Shown here: positions 46,457-58,255 of the stretch, in pieces
Position numbering within the stretch: the stretch's first letter is position 1
How the letters are laid out: every line of letters begins with the position of its first letter
Source: Pogona vitticeps
Taxonomy: Eukaryota > Chordata > Lepidosauria > Squamata > Agamidae
Assembly: GCF_051106095.1 (NCBI RefSeq)
Contig: NC_135786.1
Coordinates: 26,253,001-26,317,000 of the forward strand
DNA: 64,000 nt
Direction of reading: 5' to 3'
Translations under genes and position numbers: made by a program
The notes under the pieces: generated by a model
Seen by the model: the letters and a program-made list of their open reading frames with translations, nothing else
Told to the model about the DNA's origin: nothing
Database searches by the model: none

Positions 46457-46925
46457 GAGAGAGAGAGAGAATGTGCGTGTGAATGGGCTGGCTGGCATTC
46501 CGTGGGGATATCGCTGGGGCGTGTGTGTGACCCAAGCATTCGGGAGCTGGCGGAGGCTGGCTTCAGAAGCAGAGTGGAAGAGATAAATGGGTGGATATTC
46601 CTGGTGGAAACCAGTGGATGTTGGCAGGTGGAACTTCGGGATGAAGTTGACAGAACATTGGTCGGTGGATACGCCTGGGTTGAAGCTGGTTGACGGCAAT
46701 GGATGAGCTTGCCCTTAGTTGTTTTTTTCTCCCTCTTTCTCTTGCAGGGCCCGAAGTGTCCTCTTCTCCAGAGGGATGCGAGGGACGAGAAAGCAGGCGT
46801 CCTGCTGGTGCTGAACCAGGCTGTTGTCTCCACTGAGGATACCCGCTTAGCCTCTTTTCCAAAACCAATAAAAGAATTATCTGGAATGGTTCTGAAGTGT
46901 TGTTTGTCAGGGGCTGTCACAGGAT
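45860..46925. repeat. Degenerate GGAAGCTGGTGGA repeat block with GT microsatellite
   Basis: From about 46100 to 46710 variants of GAAGCTGG(T/C)GGA, GTTGGTGGACGTTGGC and GTGGATATTCC recur at irregular spacing, like an old minisatellite. A (GT)n run lies at 46411-46453. The block is preceded by CAGATAAAAGGGGC (45960) and followed by a CCAATAAAAG signal (46866). The outer ends TGTGAC (45894) and GTCACA (46916-46921) are inverted. This layout, promoter-like then polyadenylation-like with TG...CA ends, could be a solo long-terminal-repeat fossil, or an unrelated transcribed minisatellite. No flanking duplication is visible, so the LTR reading is weak. Confidence 0.35.
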
Positions 46926-49900
46926 TATCTTCCCCATCCCCTCTTTATATCTGGGGCCCAATGCCTGGGGTGGGTCTTTGTGAATTCATGGTGTGGGGCC
47001 TTGTGATATCACAGGAATTGGGAACATAATATTTCTCCATGCATGTGTGAGGGAGTGAGCTAGGCATCGTGGGTTCCCTGTCTGATCTCCTAAGCAAGTA
47101 TACAGTATTATGTGTCGTGTTGGACAGACACAGGAAACAGTGAGCCCTGGTGCCATTCGGAGAGGGTTGGAGTTGGGTATCCAAACACTATGGCCATCCC
47201 GTAACAATAAATGAGACTCGCTCCTTCCCTTGCACCACTGCTCCTCAAATTTGTTTGCCTGGCCTGGAGATTCAGGGGAGCCCAGCCATTTCCTGGCACA
47301 GCAGCTCATTCTCTGAGACCAGCAAGCCTCATCATCATCAACACCATGAGCACTCCATGGACAGCTCCTTGCAGAGTACAAGTGGGGAGAAAATATGCCA
47401 CTTCAAAGAAGCTTCCAGTCCAACCTCTCATGCCAGTGCCACAACCAAGGAAATACAGATGGGCAACGATTTGGAGATGACTGTACATTAAAATTCATGT
47501 GGATCCATGCCGTGGATAGATGGCAAAAATACACTGGTACTGCAAAATCTGCTGCTTGGGAGCAGTGGCTGCCTCTGAGCACCTATCTAGAGCATATCAA
47601 AAGGGTTAGAAATTGACTAGGGAATCCTACTGACTAGCTTAGAATCCCTTAAAACTTGTGTATAAGCAGAGTTGAGGCTCCTACTATATTGCCTCACAGG
47701 AAGTGTGGGATTATCCAAGGAAACCAGGATACGTATGCAAATCAACATTCATAATGTTAACCACTTGTGTCAATGGTGCCATTTCCCCCTTGCTAACCCA
47801 TTTCCTGTGTCTACCCTGTATTTATCCTGATTTTACTTTATTCTAATATGTCTAAAGGAGAGGATAAATCCACAGAAAACTCACATAGTGTTTAAAGCAC
47901 CACAATGCTTTTGTTTTTCAATTTGATTTTTTTCATTGTTATTGCGGTTTGGGCCTGCAGCTAAGATTGCAGCTAATGCAGATTCCTGGAGAAGTTGTGA
48001 TTTCACATGACCACATACATATTGCTGCTGTGGTGAGAAACTGTTGCTGTTTTTACACTGCTGCATCCATAAGCTTTCATCATGGGATATGCTGACTAGG
48101 GCTGATGGACAACTGTAGGCCAAAAACATTTGAATGTTCATAGTTTGCCATCCTTTTTTAAAACGAAATGTTAAAACAAATTGCTCAGTGTGGAGCATTA
48201 AGGGAGCTCCACGGGGTGTAGGTACATTGATTCTTAACTTGAAAGAGGCTATTTGTGGATCTTTTTTCCCTTTCCCCTCAATGGACAGGAAGACGTGAAC
48301 AAATAATGGAGAAACAAAGTAAGGTTGCAAAGTGAGAGCATCCTCTTCCATGTACAAGGTAAGGTTTTAGGAATACAGCAGGGCAATGGAATAATAAAAA
48401 CTTTAATTGTAAGTATTCAGCCTCTTCAATGTAAAGGAAGATGTGGCAGAAATGGAGGAGCTAAAATATTGTTGAACAGTGACATCTGCTGTTAACAATG
48501 TTGGCCTTTTTTTCTTTATAATGAATGTTTCACATTATTCTTGTAGATCTTTCTCCCCATCTGAAGAAGAGGGCTTTAGCCCATTAATATTTGTAGTACA
48601 ATTGGTTCATTATTGTTTACGGTGCCATTGTTCAGCCTGCTTCTAAGAAAAATACCAATTCATAATTTGAAAATAAAAATAAACACAAAAAATTAATAGA
48701 ATATTATATTAAATTAAAACTAAGCAAAGCTAGTTTTTCCTGGCACAAATAAATTAATCATGTAGTCCTTGTGTGAAATCCAAAAACAAGGATGTAGGAT
48801 ACATTTATTGGACCTCTAAAATCTTACTAACAGGCTAGCCTGGTAGTCCTGCAGTACTCTTTATCAGCCTGGATGTTGCAAATCTTTGCAGAGGTAGAAA
48901 CAGAAACGTCACAAAAATGTTGGCCAGATGTTGAGGCGAGGGTCTCTTAGAGTTAATTTCAGCATGTCATCTGCAGCCTTTTAGAATAAGCTTGAGGTAG
49001 CAAGTTTCACCTCAGAGAATGCAAAAGTCCTTGTCTTTCTCAATCTTTACAGATAAATAACACAGCATCTTTCCCATTGTCTTATGTTGAAACACATAGC
49101 TTGCATTTCCTGTGGGACAGAGACACAAAGAAACATGGAAACCTTATATCAGAAAAGTTGGGAATTGAATTTACACACTAGACAAAGACAGAGTCAATCA
49201 GAGAAAATGCGTAGAATTCAGTGGCTGGAGGAAAATATAGTCCTCAGTTTGGTGAAAACTTTCTTAGGTGATTTTAAATCTTGTCTGTTTGTTGATTTTG
49301 GAGTTTTTCTTGAGAAATGCAACATTCTAAATTTGTGTAAGGTGATTAAAAATTCTTTATAAAAATCTGGGAATCACACTCCTTGGAATTCTTCATATAT
49401 CCTTGGGGGGGGCACATCTCCCAGTTTGGGTACCAGTGGTCTATCAAAACAACCATGTAGTAATATCTATGAAGGAATCAAGTGTAATTTGTAAGAGACT
49501 TGAACATGACCGCCTGGGTCAAATTACTCCAGGTAACTCGTACTGTGGCCATTTTCTTCTAAATTGGAAATTCATTCATATATTTTGGAGAATCTATGCC
49601 AATACTGATTTGAATCACAACTCCAGAATTTCCCCAGCCATAAATAATGTTATTGGGTAGATAGGAGATTCTGGTAGTTCTAATCTAAAGGCAATATTTC
49701 CAGGCTGTGATCTAGACAATATCACTGACAACTCATGACATTTCAATATGTATGTGTTATCCCACATTTCTTTCTTCTTAAATCCTGCTGCTTTTTTTCT
49801 GACTTGGGGTAGAAGTGTAGCAACAGCTTGCCTGTCCATGATGGACTGGCAGAATGCCATTTACATAATTGGTGGGGAGATTATTAGATAGTTAGTCCTG

Positions 49901-51150
49901 CATTTCCTTTTCCCTAATAAACGTTTAAATCAACTTGCAGAAAGCCCCTCTTTAATACTACTGCTAGTAGGAATTTGCTTTAAGACTAGAAGTTTGTTTC
50001 GTAAATCCCATGAAAATGGCAGTCCAAATACAGTACTGGGATTTTTTTAAAAAAAATAAGATATTTTAAAACAAAATGTCTTACCTCTTTAATGCTGCTT
50101 CACATCACTGTCCCCAAGGAAAGACAGATTAGGAATGATGAGCTTTTAATTTGCATTTCATACACACACTTTTATCAGTCCTCTGATAAAGTCATTAAAA
50201 AAGGCAAACAGTGGAATTTCTGTAGCTATAGATGGGAGAAAGGAGAACATGATTAAAAGGACCAAATCAGTTCAGAAAGTATTTGGTTAATTAAAGGGAC
50301 CATTTTAATAGTGCCAGGGGCCAGGAGAAGCAGCTGAGAACAGTTTTAAAGAGGTCCTGTTTGAAAGCTGCAATTCTAATTGTAATTTCTAGGGAATAAA
50401 CTCCATTGTCTGAAAAGGGACTTATTACTATTAGCAAATGTGTTGCTTCTTTTGTCTTGGTCTAAGGATATAAATTTGTAGATTGTTGTAATGGGAAATA
50501 CAGCACTCCTTGAAGCATGGCTGCATGGAGCCATAATATTAATTTTCCCTCCAGCTGATTGTGAAAAAGCATCCAGTGATGTGGATTCAGATCTCCAGAA
50601 ATGTAAGATGAAGTGGAGAAGCAAGGTTTGTTGCTGTCAGAGAAAGCTTTGTTTGAGCTATGGGTAGCTGGCACATTTCAAGGATGAACTCCTCTGGCTC
50701 ATGAGCTAAATTGCCCCATAGGCCACCATCAAAGTGCTTCCTTCCTACCTGTCATAGAACGTGTTTGGCATAATATGGAAGTGTTTGTTACAGTAGTAGT
50801 GACAACTAGTGCCCATTCTTTTTGGTAGTGTGGAAGGTCCTGCTGTCTATGGGGGGGGCAGGTAAGATAAATGAGTCAGGGACATTAGGTATTTTCTCTG
50901 TCTCTAGGCGTGTGTCTACATGGGATCTTCTGGAGTGGGCTAGTGCAGACTAAATAGGGTTGCCTGGGGTCATTTAGAGGTCTGGTAGGCCATTTGGTGC
51001 AATCATCACATCCAAATGGCATATTGGACTTCAAGTGACCCTGTTTGGTCTGATTCCTTCTGCTGTGAATTTCCCTTATTGTGAAGTGGTTTATGAAGAG
51101 TCACTTTAGAAAATTGGCAAATTAAACACTTCGTTTGCGGAAGGAGCCCA
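46926..51150. other. Intergenic stretch upstream of GHRH
   Basis: No exon recognised. At about 50090-50420 an AT-rich non-repeat block with ATTAATTA-like and TTAATTA sites might hold regulatory DNA of GHRH, but this is not shown. A repeated amniote 3' end fragment lies near 48555-48580. Confidence 0.35.
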
Positions 51151-51151
51151 A

Positions 51152-51405
51152 TATTTATTTATTTATTGGACTTATATACCGCCCCATAGCGCTACAAGCA
51201 CTCTCCGGGCGGTTTACAATTTAATTATACAGGCTACACATTGCCCCCCCCCCCAGCAAGCTGGGTACTCATTTTACCGACCTCGGAAGGATAGAAGGCT
51301 GAGTCAACCTTGAGCCGGCTACCTGGGATTTGAACCCCAGGTCGTGAGCACAGTTTTAGCTGCAGTACAGCGTTTTAACCACTGCGCCATGAGGCTCTTG
51401 GAAGC
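51152..51405 (-). mobile_element. tRNA-derived squamate SINE with CR1/L2-like tail
   Basis: Minus strand: head GGCGCAGTGGTTAAAACGC, then CTGCAGCTAAAACTGTGC, B-box GGGTTCAAATCCCAGG, body GGCTCAAGGTTGACTCAGCC and GTACCCAGCTTGCTGGGGG, then ending GGGGCGGTATATAAGTCC and an AATAAATAAATA tail. Well preserved. Confidence 0.85.
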
Positions 51406-52599
51406 TCACTTTCCTTCATTTCTAGTAAATACATGTTATACAAAGAAGCTAATATGGAGCAATCCTCCATGCACCAAAAAGTAGAAGGTCTTGACAGGTG
51501 TCCAGAATGGTGTGAGTAGTAATGCTTTGGGGATGGTTCACTCCAGCGATTATGTCGTGTGATTGCTGCAAGTATTGTATCTTAAAATTCATAAACTACA
51601 GTCGTGTAAACTTTGATCATTAGAATTTTCAGGCTGTGTTCTGTGAGATCACCAATGAAAACAGACAGTGGCCATATACACCTGCACATCCTGAGAAATA
51701 AACATCGTAGCAAATGATGAAAGATTTTTCTAACTTCACACCACTGAGATTGGCAGCCTCTAGTAGGCAGGGGGAATAAAATGTGAATGTTGTAAGTTGT
51801 AGCTAGATGTTGATTAAATAAACCTTTTGAGAATAGTAAGCAATGCACTGGTTTGGATCAGTGTTAGTGATTAGTATAGATCACTGTTGGACTGCAGTTT
51901 TCCATCAGCCTTAGCTAGCATAGCCAGGGATGAAGCAGAAGTGCTGAATAGCTGTGGTTTAGGTATTTGGCTGCAGAGCCAGGGATTGGTACTGATACTG
52001 GAGCAGAATCAAACTAGATTTTAGTATAACCCTTAGCAGAGAAACATTCACAGATAGTATAGGATTTTCCTTCAGTTACTCTTCCCTGCACCCCTTCACC
52101 TTTGATCTAGCAGACGGCCAGCTAAGGAATGTGGCCAAGGAGGAACCAGGCGATAATAATCAGAACATCGGCAGCAGGGGAGCCGGAGAGTGAAGGCCAT
52201 ATATCAGGGCCCAGGAAAGCCTACACATAGACATACCAAAAGATAAGATTCTTTCCCCAGACATTTAGACGCTTCCTGAGCATAAGCAAAGAACACATGA
52301 GCACACGATCTGCATATCTATAGGGAACCAATAGATCAGTGTAATTGGCATCACTACCCAGTGAGGGACTGGATCCAAAGTTGGGGGTACAAATGACTAA
52401 TAGAATTGTAGTACTTTTATGACTCTTTGTCTGTATAATTATAAAACATATGTACACTGTATTTTCGGGATCTTCTGTGCTTTTAAGAGAAGTCCCAGCT
52501 GACCTTTTCTTTGCTGCTATTGAAATAAAATTGGGCCTTTGGTTCAGCTGTTTGCGTCTATGCCTGATTCCTTGCCAGAGAATTTTAGAACCCAGATTT
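51406..52599. other. Intergenic stretch
   Basis: No exon recognised. A tRNA-SINE head fragment (TAGGTATTTGGCTGCAGAGCC) lies at about 51950-52010. Confidence 0.35.
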
Positions 52600-52604
52600 G
52601 GCCG

Positions 52605-52705
52605 GTAACATCAGTTTGATTCCCCACTTTGTCTCTTTGATAGGGGCTGTATTTGATGATCCATAGAGTCCCTTCCAGTTCTGCAGTTCTGAGATGATGA
52701 TGATG
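52605..52705 (+). repeat. tRNA-derived SINE 3' fragment
   Basis: CAGTTTGATTCCCCACTTTG, TGATGATCCATAGAGTCCC, TTCCAGTTCTGCAGTTCTGA: the 3' two thirds of the family at 59262. Confidence 0.7.
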
Positions 52706-52930
52706 GGAGTTGGAAGTCCAGATATCTGGAGGATCAACATGTGCTCCTTTCTGGTATATACATACCAATGTTTCTAATTCAGAAATGTAATCAAGATATT
52801 AGTATGAACAATCTCATGTACTCCTATCACTTAGCACAAATTAGCTTTTGAGTTGCATAACAACTTGTTAAAACACTTGGTTTGGGCTGCCTGAAATTAG
52901 GTGGCTAGCTGTTCAGGTTAAAAGCAAATG

Positions 52931-53367
52931 CAGTGGTGCCTCGCTTAACAAGGATAATCCGTTCCAGCGAAATCGCTGTAGAGTGAAATCCTCGTTAAGC
53001 GAAATAAAAAAATCCCATTGAAACGCATTGAAAACCCGTTCAATGCGTTCCAATGGGCTGAAAACTCAGGGTCCAGCAAAGATCCTCCATAGGGGTGGCT
53101 ATTTTCGGTGCCTGTAAAGCGAGGAATCCGTCCAAAAACACAGCAGGGAGCCATTTTACACAGCGGGCGGCCATTTTGAAACCGCCAATCAGCTGTTTTA
53201 AAAACATCGTCTAGCGAAAAATCGGTTCCTGAAGCAGGGAACCGATTGTCGGGAAGAAAATTTTGCCTATTAAAACATCATTTTGCAATCGCAAAAGCGA
53301 TCACAAAACAGTCATCGTATAGCGGTTTTGTCGTTTAATGAGGCAATCGTTAAGCGAGGCACTACTG
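52931..53367 (+). mobile_element. Tigger/pogo-like MITE (GCTTAAC/GTTAAGCG subfamily)
   Basis: Starts CAGTGGTGCCTCGCTTAAC and ends CGTTAAGCGAGGCACTACTG, 437 bp, right flank TA, left flank TG (probably decayed TA). The stretch AATCCGTTCCAGCGAAATCGC is shared with the copies at 1 and 1225, so this is a sister subfamily. No transposase frame. Confidence 0.87.
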
Positions 53368-53618
53368 TATAATAAATGACAGAAATCTAAAAAACTAAAA
53401 AAAGATGCACACTTTCTTTGACTCTTACTGTTTTATGTGGGAAATTTATTGTTCCAGAGGTCATTGTGTACAGCAAAAATCTCACTATGACCAACTTAGC
53501 ACACAGTTTGTCACTAGGCATGCCCATGGTGAGATGATGTCAAAACCGGGGTGGGATGATGAGAAGCATGCTTGTAATGCACTATTAGCCTGCTTCATTG
53601 CTCAGTTAACATGACGTT

Positions 53619-53735
53619 GGGCGAGTCACTCTTACCCTGATCTACCTTACAAGGGTGTTGTTATGATAAAATGGGGAGGGAAGACCTATAACATGGCCTG
53701 AGCTTGTAGGATGAAAGGCCAGATTGAAATGAAAC
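53619..53735 (+). repeat. tRNA-derived SINE body fragment
   Basis: GGGCGAGTCACTCTTACCCT, CTACCTTACAAGGGTGTTG, ATGATAAAATGGGGAGGG: the body of the SINE whose head is at 18134. Confidence 0.65.
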
Positions 53736-53827
53736 AAGGGAAGAATCCCAGACTGATAGCTGGAAAGAACAGAATATACTTCAAAGATAAACCTTTTCAC
53801 AGAAGAGGCAGGAGGTAATGAATGATA

Positions 53828-53945
53828 TTAATTAAAGAACTGGAAGGAACCTTATGGATCATCAAGTCCATAGGAGGCACAGTAGGGGATCAAACTCCCA
53901 TCCTCTGGCTCTTACCTAAACCACTGAGCTGTCCAGCAGTCATAT
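53828..53945 (-). repeat. tRNA-derived SINE, reverse
   Basis: GAACTGGAAGGAACCTTATG, ATCATCAAGTCCATAGG and GTAGGGGATCAAACTCCC, then CTAAACCACTGAGCTGTCC; reverse of the family at 59262. Confidence 0.75.
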
Positions 53946-54193
53946 ATGCACTGTCATGTTAAATGCAAAGGAATGCATAAAGAAATGCAAGGTTTATCTA
54001 TCAAAACAAATTTGGTCTTTGTTCTCCCCAATGATTAGGGCAATGATGGACATGTCAAAGAATCAAAATCAGCAGTCTCCCTCTCTCTCCCCCTACCCCC
54101 TTATTTGCAAAGCTGAGGATGCTTTTTGAATAACTGGAAAGTAATTGATCCTCTGACGTTCAGAAGCTTGCAGGTTTGATGAGGGAGCGAAGG

Positions 54194-54200
54194 TATAAAA
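54194..54200 (+). promoter_or_regulatory. GHRH: TATA box of GHRH
   Basis: TATAAAA within GGTATAAAAGAGG. It lies about 160 bp before a strong GAAG|GTAAGT donor at 54355/54356, with no ATG in the intervening exon. The start site is then expected at about 54225-54230. A focused TATA promoter suits a cell-type-restricted neuropeptide gene. Confidence 0.7.
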
Positions 54201-54224
54201 GAGGAGGTGTCAATACCAACAACC

Positions 54225-54355
54225 ACAGGAGACCAGCCACTCTGGTTAGAAAAAGCTGGGTAGAGTTCTCTCCAATTCCTAAGACACGGCAAAAGGCAGA
54301 ACTGAAAGAAGGTAAAGAAAGAGTTTGCAGACTTCAGAGGATATTGTTCCTGAAG
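54225..54355 (+). other. GHRH: GHRH noncoding exon 1 (5' UTR)
   Basis: The exon is predicted from the TATA box and a consensus donor CCTGAAG|GTAAGT at 54356. It contains no ATG, so translation would start in the next exon. GHRH genes in mammals also have a noncoding first exon. The 5' end is estimated, the 3' end is read directly. Confidence 0.65.
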
Positions 54356-57041
54356 GTAAGTGTCAAGGATGAGGCATGAATTTTTATTTTTGTTTCTACT
54401 GCAAAGCTGCTTGATGGTGGAAAAGTGAAACAATCAGCTTGTTTTCTACATCTGCAAAAAACTTTTGTATATTTATTACAATGGCAATATATATACTTTT
54501 AGGAATAAGTCAGACAGAATTCAGTAGAATATATTTTAAAGGAACCACACATAGGATTGGGCTGTAAATTAAGAATTCTTATTTAGATTTGACTGTGTGT
54601 ACCCAACATATAATTTAAGATAATATTTTAGTGGATGTGTAAAAATAATCAGGACCATTCCAGCCCAGATACCTAATGTGAACTTCAGGCGTTCTCCACC
54701 CCCTTTTAAAGTGAAGCAATAATAATAATTATGTTGTTCACATTTCATTTATAGTTTGTCATCCCCTGAAAGTGAGTGGGTATTTAAACTACTATGTTAG
54801 TTAAAAATTTTGCTTATGGCCAAAAACAAATGAAATTGCATAGCTGTCTGGTTGATTAAAGAGATAAAAGCACAAAGTGAAATATGAGCTTGTTTTTAAT
54901 TCTTGTCAGGCTGCAAATGTTTGTGAAATGTAGATAAAGCCAGACAAGTTCTGTGCCATCTGCTTTTTGTTTAGTTTTACTAACATAGCTATTCTTGTGG
55001 AATTTATTATCCTATCTTAGGCAGCTGTTTTGGGTATGGAGCATTGTGGCATTGCCATTATAACAACCAAATTGTAGCCCAGATAGACTCAGAAGCAAGC
55101 ACTATGGTTGCTTTCAAGTAGACTGACTTTCCAATAAATATGCTTTGATTACAGTCTTCATCTGTAGTCTTCTGCGCACCCAGTTGGAAGTGCCATTGAA
55201 TCTGGGGAGCAGTCGTTTTGAGTATACATGTCTAGGGCAGCACAACCCTATAAATATTTCAGAAATGACACAGCTATAGGATCTGTTGTTAATCCTAACC
55301 CCATTGTGCTGTTCTCCAGACAGATTTAACCAAATCTATAAAATATTAATAAAAATGTACCCACTTGTTTGTCTCCAGCTGTTTATCTGATCATTATCTC
55401 TGCAATTGTATTACACCAGTGCTTATACTATTTCCTGAAGGGCTCTCGACCCAAAGAAATGAAATAGCCTTTGGGGATTAAATCTCTTTCAAAAGAGAAT
55501 TTCCCCCTTTTAAAGTCCTCTCTGCGAGCCCACAACCACGGTCCCAAAGCCAGGAGGAACAGAAGAGCAATGTCTTCAGTTTCTGATTTGCAGTTAACAC
55601 CCTGCTTGGCTGTCAGCCCAGTTCACCCTACAGGAAGAAAATGCAATACTGTGTATCCCTCCACCCCTTTTGAAATACAGTATTCTGCTATATCAGGCTG
55701 CTTGGATCAGTTAGGAAACTGAGGCTGCTTGGATCAGTTAAGAAAGTGAGATTATTATTATCTTGTTACAGCTATCTTGCTCTTTAGAAAGCTCAGTTGG
55801 AACCATTTTCAAGGGGTTTGATCCCGAACCATCTTACCTGCACCAGTGCAAAACAAGTAGGTGCTCTATAGGTACTCACAGGATGTTTCACCTGATCATA
55901 GTCCTTAAACAAAGAGTCATAAGGCTGGAAAGAGACAGTGGTGCATTAAGACTTCAGCCATGCAATCCTGAAAATCCAGGTGTTAATGTCCCTGGATATT
56001 TTTGGAACAATTTTATCAAATGAGATCCCAGAATGGTATTATTTAATAAGGTCACATTCTGAGAACCACTTAATCAGAAGCATTAGAACTCCTCGAGGGT
56101 CTTGGGATTGTAGATTTAAGGCAAAGTGAAATGGAATCTTCAGCCCTTTCTTGTCCTTGCTTTTATCAATAGCTAGTTAAGTTTAAATGATGGCAGATCA
56201 AAAACAGCAGGCACGGATCTTACCTGAGGAGAGAGTTGCCTGCAGCTTTTGAGCCACATTTAGGAACAAGTCAAGAGATGTGTGCTCATTTTTATGGAAG
56301 CTTTTCTTTCTCTTCCTGGTGTTTAGGCTGTGAGTATTGTTTCTTATGTGGCCAAAATTGCACCACCTGCACATAAGAAGGAAGTTCAGCAGACTTGAGA
56401 GAATGCAAGCATTACAGAAATACACTTTAAAAAAATCATTAGGAAACCCCTCTGAGGTATGAGTGCGAGAGAGCCCTCAAATCAGCCTAAACAAGCTCTC
56501 AGCATGCTCAATGACCATAAAGAAACCGTGGGTAAGAGAGGGGGAAAGGAGTGCAGTGGGTACCCCAAATTTTGAACTGCAGCACTCCACACTGCAAGAG
56601 TTTGTTGCTGATCTCTCTCATATTTATTTATTAATGAAACAAGCCTCCACTGGGAAGTCTTACCCAAGTCTTGGGTATAATGGATACCATAACAGGATTA
56701 CGATTGTTTTCTTTTTATTATCCCCATGTTAGTTTGGAAAGCAAAACAGGACCCAGCAACGTTCCTATCGGCCCCATCAAGAGAGTGGTGATGATGATGA
56801 CGATGATTGATTACAGCTTTTGCAAATCTCCAGTCAACATGGAATTCTAGGAGCTGTAGTCAAAAACTTAAATTTTCTAACCTCCTGTCTGAATTGTTGT
56901 GTACAGGCAGGGCTCACATATCAGCAGAGCTTTGGGAACAATGAAACCACCATTTTGATGGTAGTTGAGTCTCTAGTGCTGTACGCATGGTTGTCTTTGA
57001 AACTGTAATGAGTCCCAGTTCCCTCCCCGTTTTTTTTGCAG
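54356..57041. other. GHRH intron 1
   Basis: About 2.7 kb, no named repeat recognised with confidence. A 26-bp unit GGCTGCTTGGATCAGTTA(A/G)G is tandemly doubled at about 55697-55745. Confidence 0.5.
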
Positions 57042-57129
57042 AGTGAAGAATGTTGGACAGAGCCATTCTCCTTCTCCTGCTCCATTTTGTCATGTGTTCC
57101 CTATCTTCTCCTCTCTACCCAACACTGAG
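57042..57129 (+). CDS. GHRH: GHRH exon 2, signal peptide
   Basis: Acceptor TTTTTTTGCAG at 57041, 8 bases of 5' UTR, then ATG at 57050. It encodes 26 residues, MLDRAILLLLLLHFVMCSLS... wait-free core L5-L12 and HFVMCS, then SPLYPTL, and ends in phase 2 at a G|GTGAGT donor (57130). The L-rich segment is a cleavable signal peptide, with cleavage expected near CS/LS-SP. The human signal exon ends SPPPPLTLR; here it ends SPLYPTLR once the split codon is completed, matching in position and phase. The same Arg codon is completed by either exon 60146 or exon 62066. Start chosen because it is the only ATG giving a signal peptide directly after the acceptor. Confidence 0.9.
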
Positions 57130-57271
57130 GTGAGTGGTCTTCACCTTTGTCTTTCTGCTTACATAACACAGTGAGTTAGATAAAAAAAATGTCCCTCCTT
57201 CCAATGGAAGGTGAAGTTCCCCAAACTGTGGGACTTCTGGTGGGGGGGGGAACCTGAGCCCTTCATTTTTG

Positions 57272-58255
57272 TTGTTGTTTAGTTGTTAAGGTTTGTCTCA
57301 CTCTTCATGACCCCATGGACCAGAGCACGCCAGGCCCTCCTGTCTTCCACTGCCTCCCAGAGTTGGGTCCAATTCATGTTGGTAGCTTCGATGACACTGT
57401 GCAACCATCTCATCCTCTGTCGTCCCCTTCTCCTCCTGCCTTCACACTTTCCCAACATCAGTGTCTTTTCCAGGGAGTCCTCTCTTCTGATGAGATGGCC
57501 AAAGTATTGGAGCCTTAGCTTCAGGAACTATCCTTCCAGTGAGCACTCAGGGTTGATTTCCGTCAGAATGGATAGGTTTGATATCCTTGCAGTTCAGGGG
57601 ACTCTTAAAAGTCCCCTCCAGCACCACAATTCAAAAGCATCAATTCTTTGGCAGTCTGCCTTCTTTATGGTCCAGCTCTCACTTCCATACATCACTACTG
57701 GAAAGACCATAGCTTTAACTATGCGGATCTTTGTTGGCAAGGTGAGGTCTCTGCTTTTTAAGATGCTGTCTAGGTTTGTCATCGCTTTCCTCCCAAGAGG
57801 CAGGTGTCTTTTAATTTTGTGGTTGCTGTCACCATCTGCAGTGATCATGGAGCCCAGGAAAGTAAAATTTGTCACTACCTCCATATCTTCCCCACCTATT
57901 TGCCATGAGGTGATGGGACCAGTGGCCATGATCTTAGATTTTTTGATGTTGAGCTTCAGACCATTTTTTGCGCTTACATTAAGAGGTTCTTTAATTCCTC
58001 CTCACTTTCTGCCATCAGAATGGTATCATCTGCATATCGGAGGTTGTTGATATTTCTTCTGGCAATCTTAATTCCAGTTTGGGATTTGTCCAATCCAGCC
58101 TTTCGCATGATGTATTTTGCATATAAGTTAAATAAGCAGGGAGACAATATACAGCCTTGTTGTACTCCTTTCCCAATTTTGAACCAATCAGTTGTTCCAT
58201 ATCCAGTTCTAACTGTTGCTTTCTTCATACCATGAGACAAAAGACTCTCCACACT
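57272..58255 (-). mobile_element. Bov-B (RTE) LINE, 5'-truncated, 984 bp
   Basis: On the minus strand two adjacent frames encode the RT and C-terminal domains of Bov-B ORF2. The first has GKGVQQGCILSPCLFNLYAK and the catalytic NLRYADDTILMAESEEEL box; the second has PITSWQIGGEDMEVVTNFTF, RDLTLPTKIRIVKAMVFPVV, MYGSESWTIKK and WCWRGLLRVP. A short gap with a frame change lies between them (57930-57973). Its 3' end, at the left, carries an AACAACAAC tail. It lies in GHRH intron 2. Confidence 0.95.

Noticed and set aside
45906-46920. Frames of 209 and 174 residues with THTHTH runs
   Set aside because: Created by the GT microsatellite and degenerate repeats.
54176-54379. 67-residue frame over GHRH exon 1
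   Set aside because: Its ATG is upstream of the TATA box and it crosses the splice donor; no similarity.
57283-58050. 255-residue plus-strand frame
   Set aside because: It is antisense to the Bov-B LINE, whose minus strand carries the real protein similarity.
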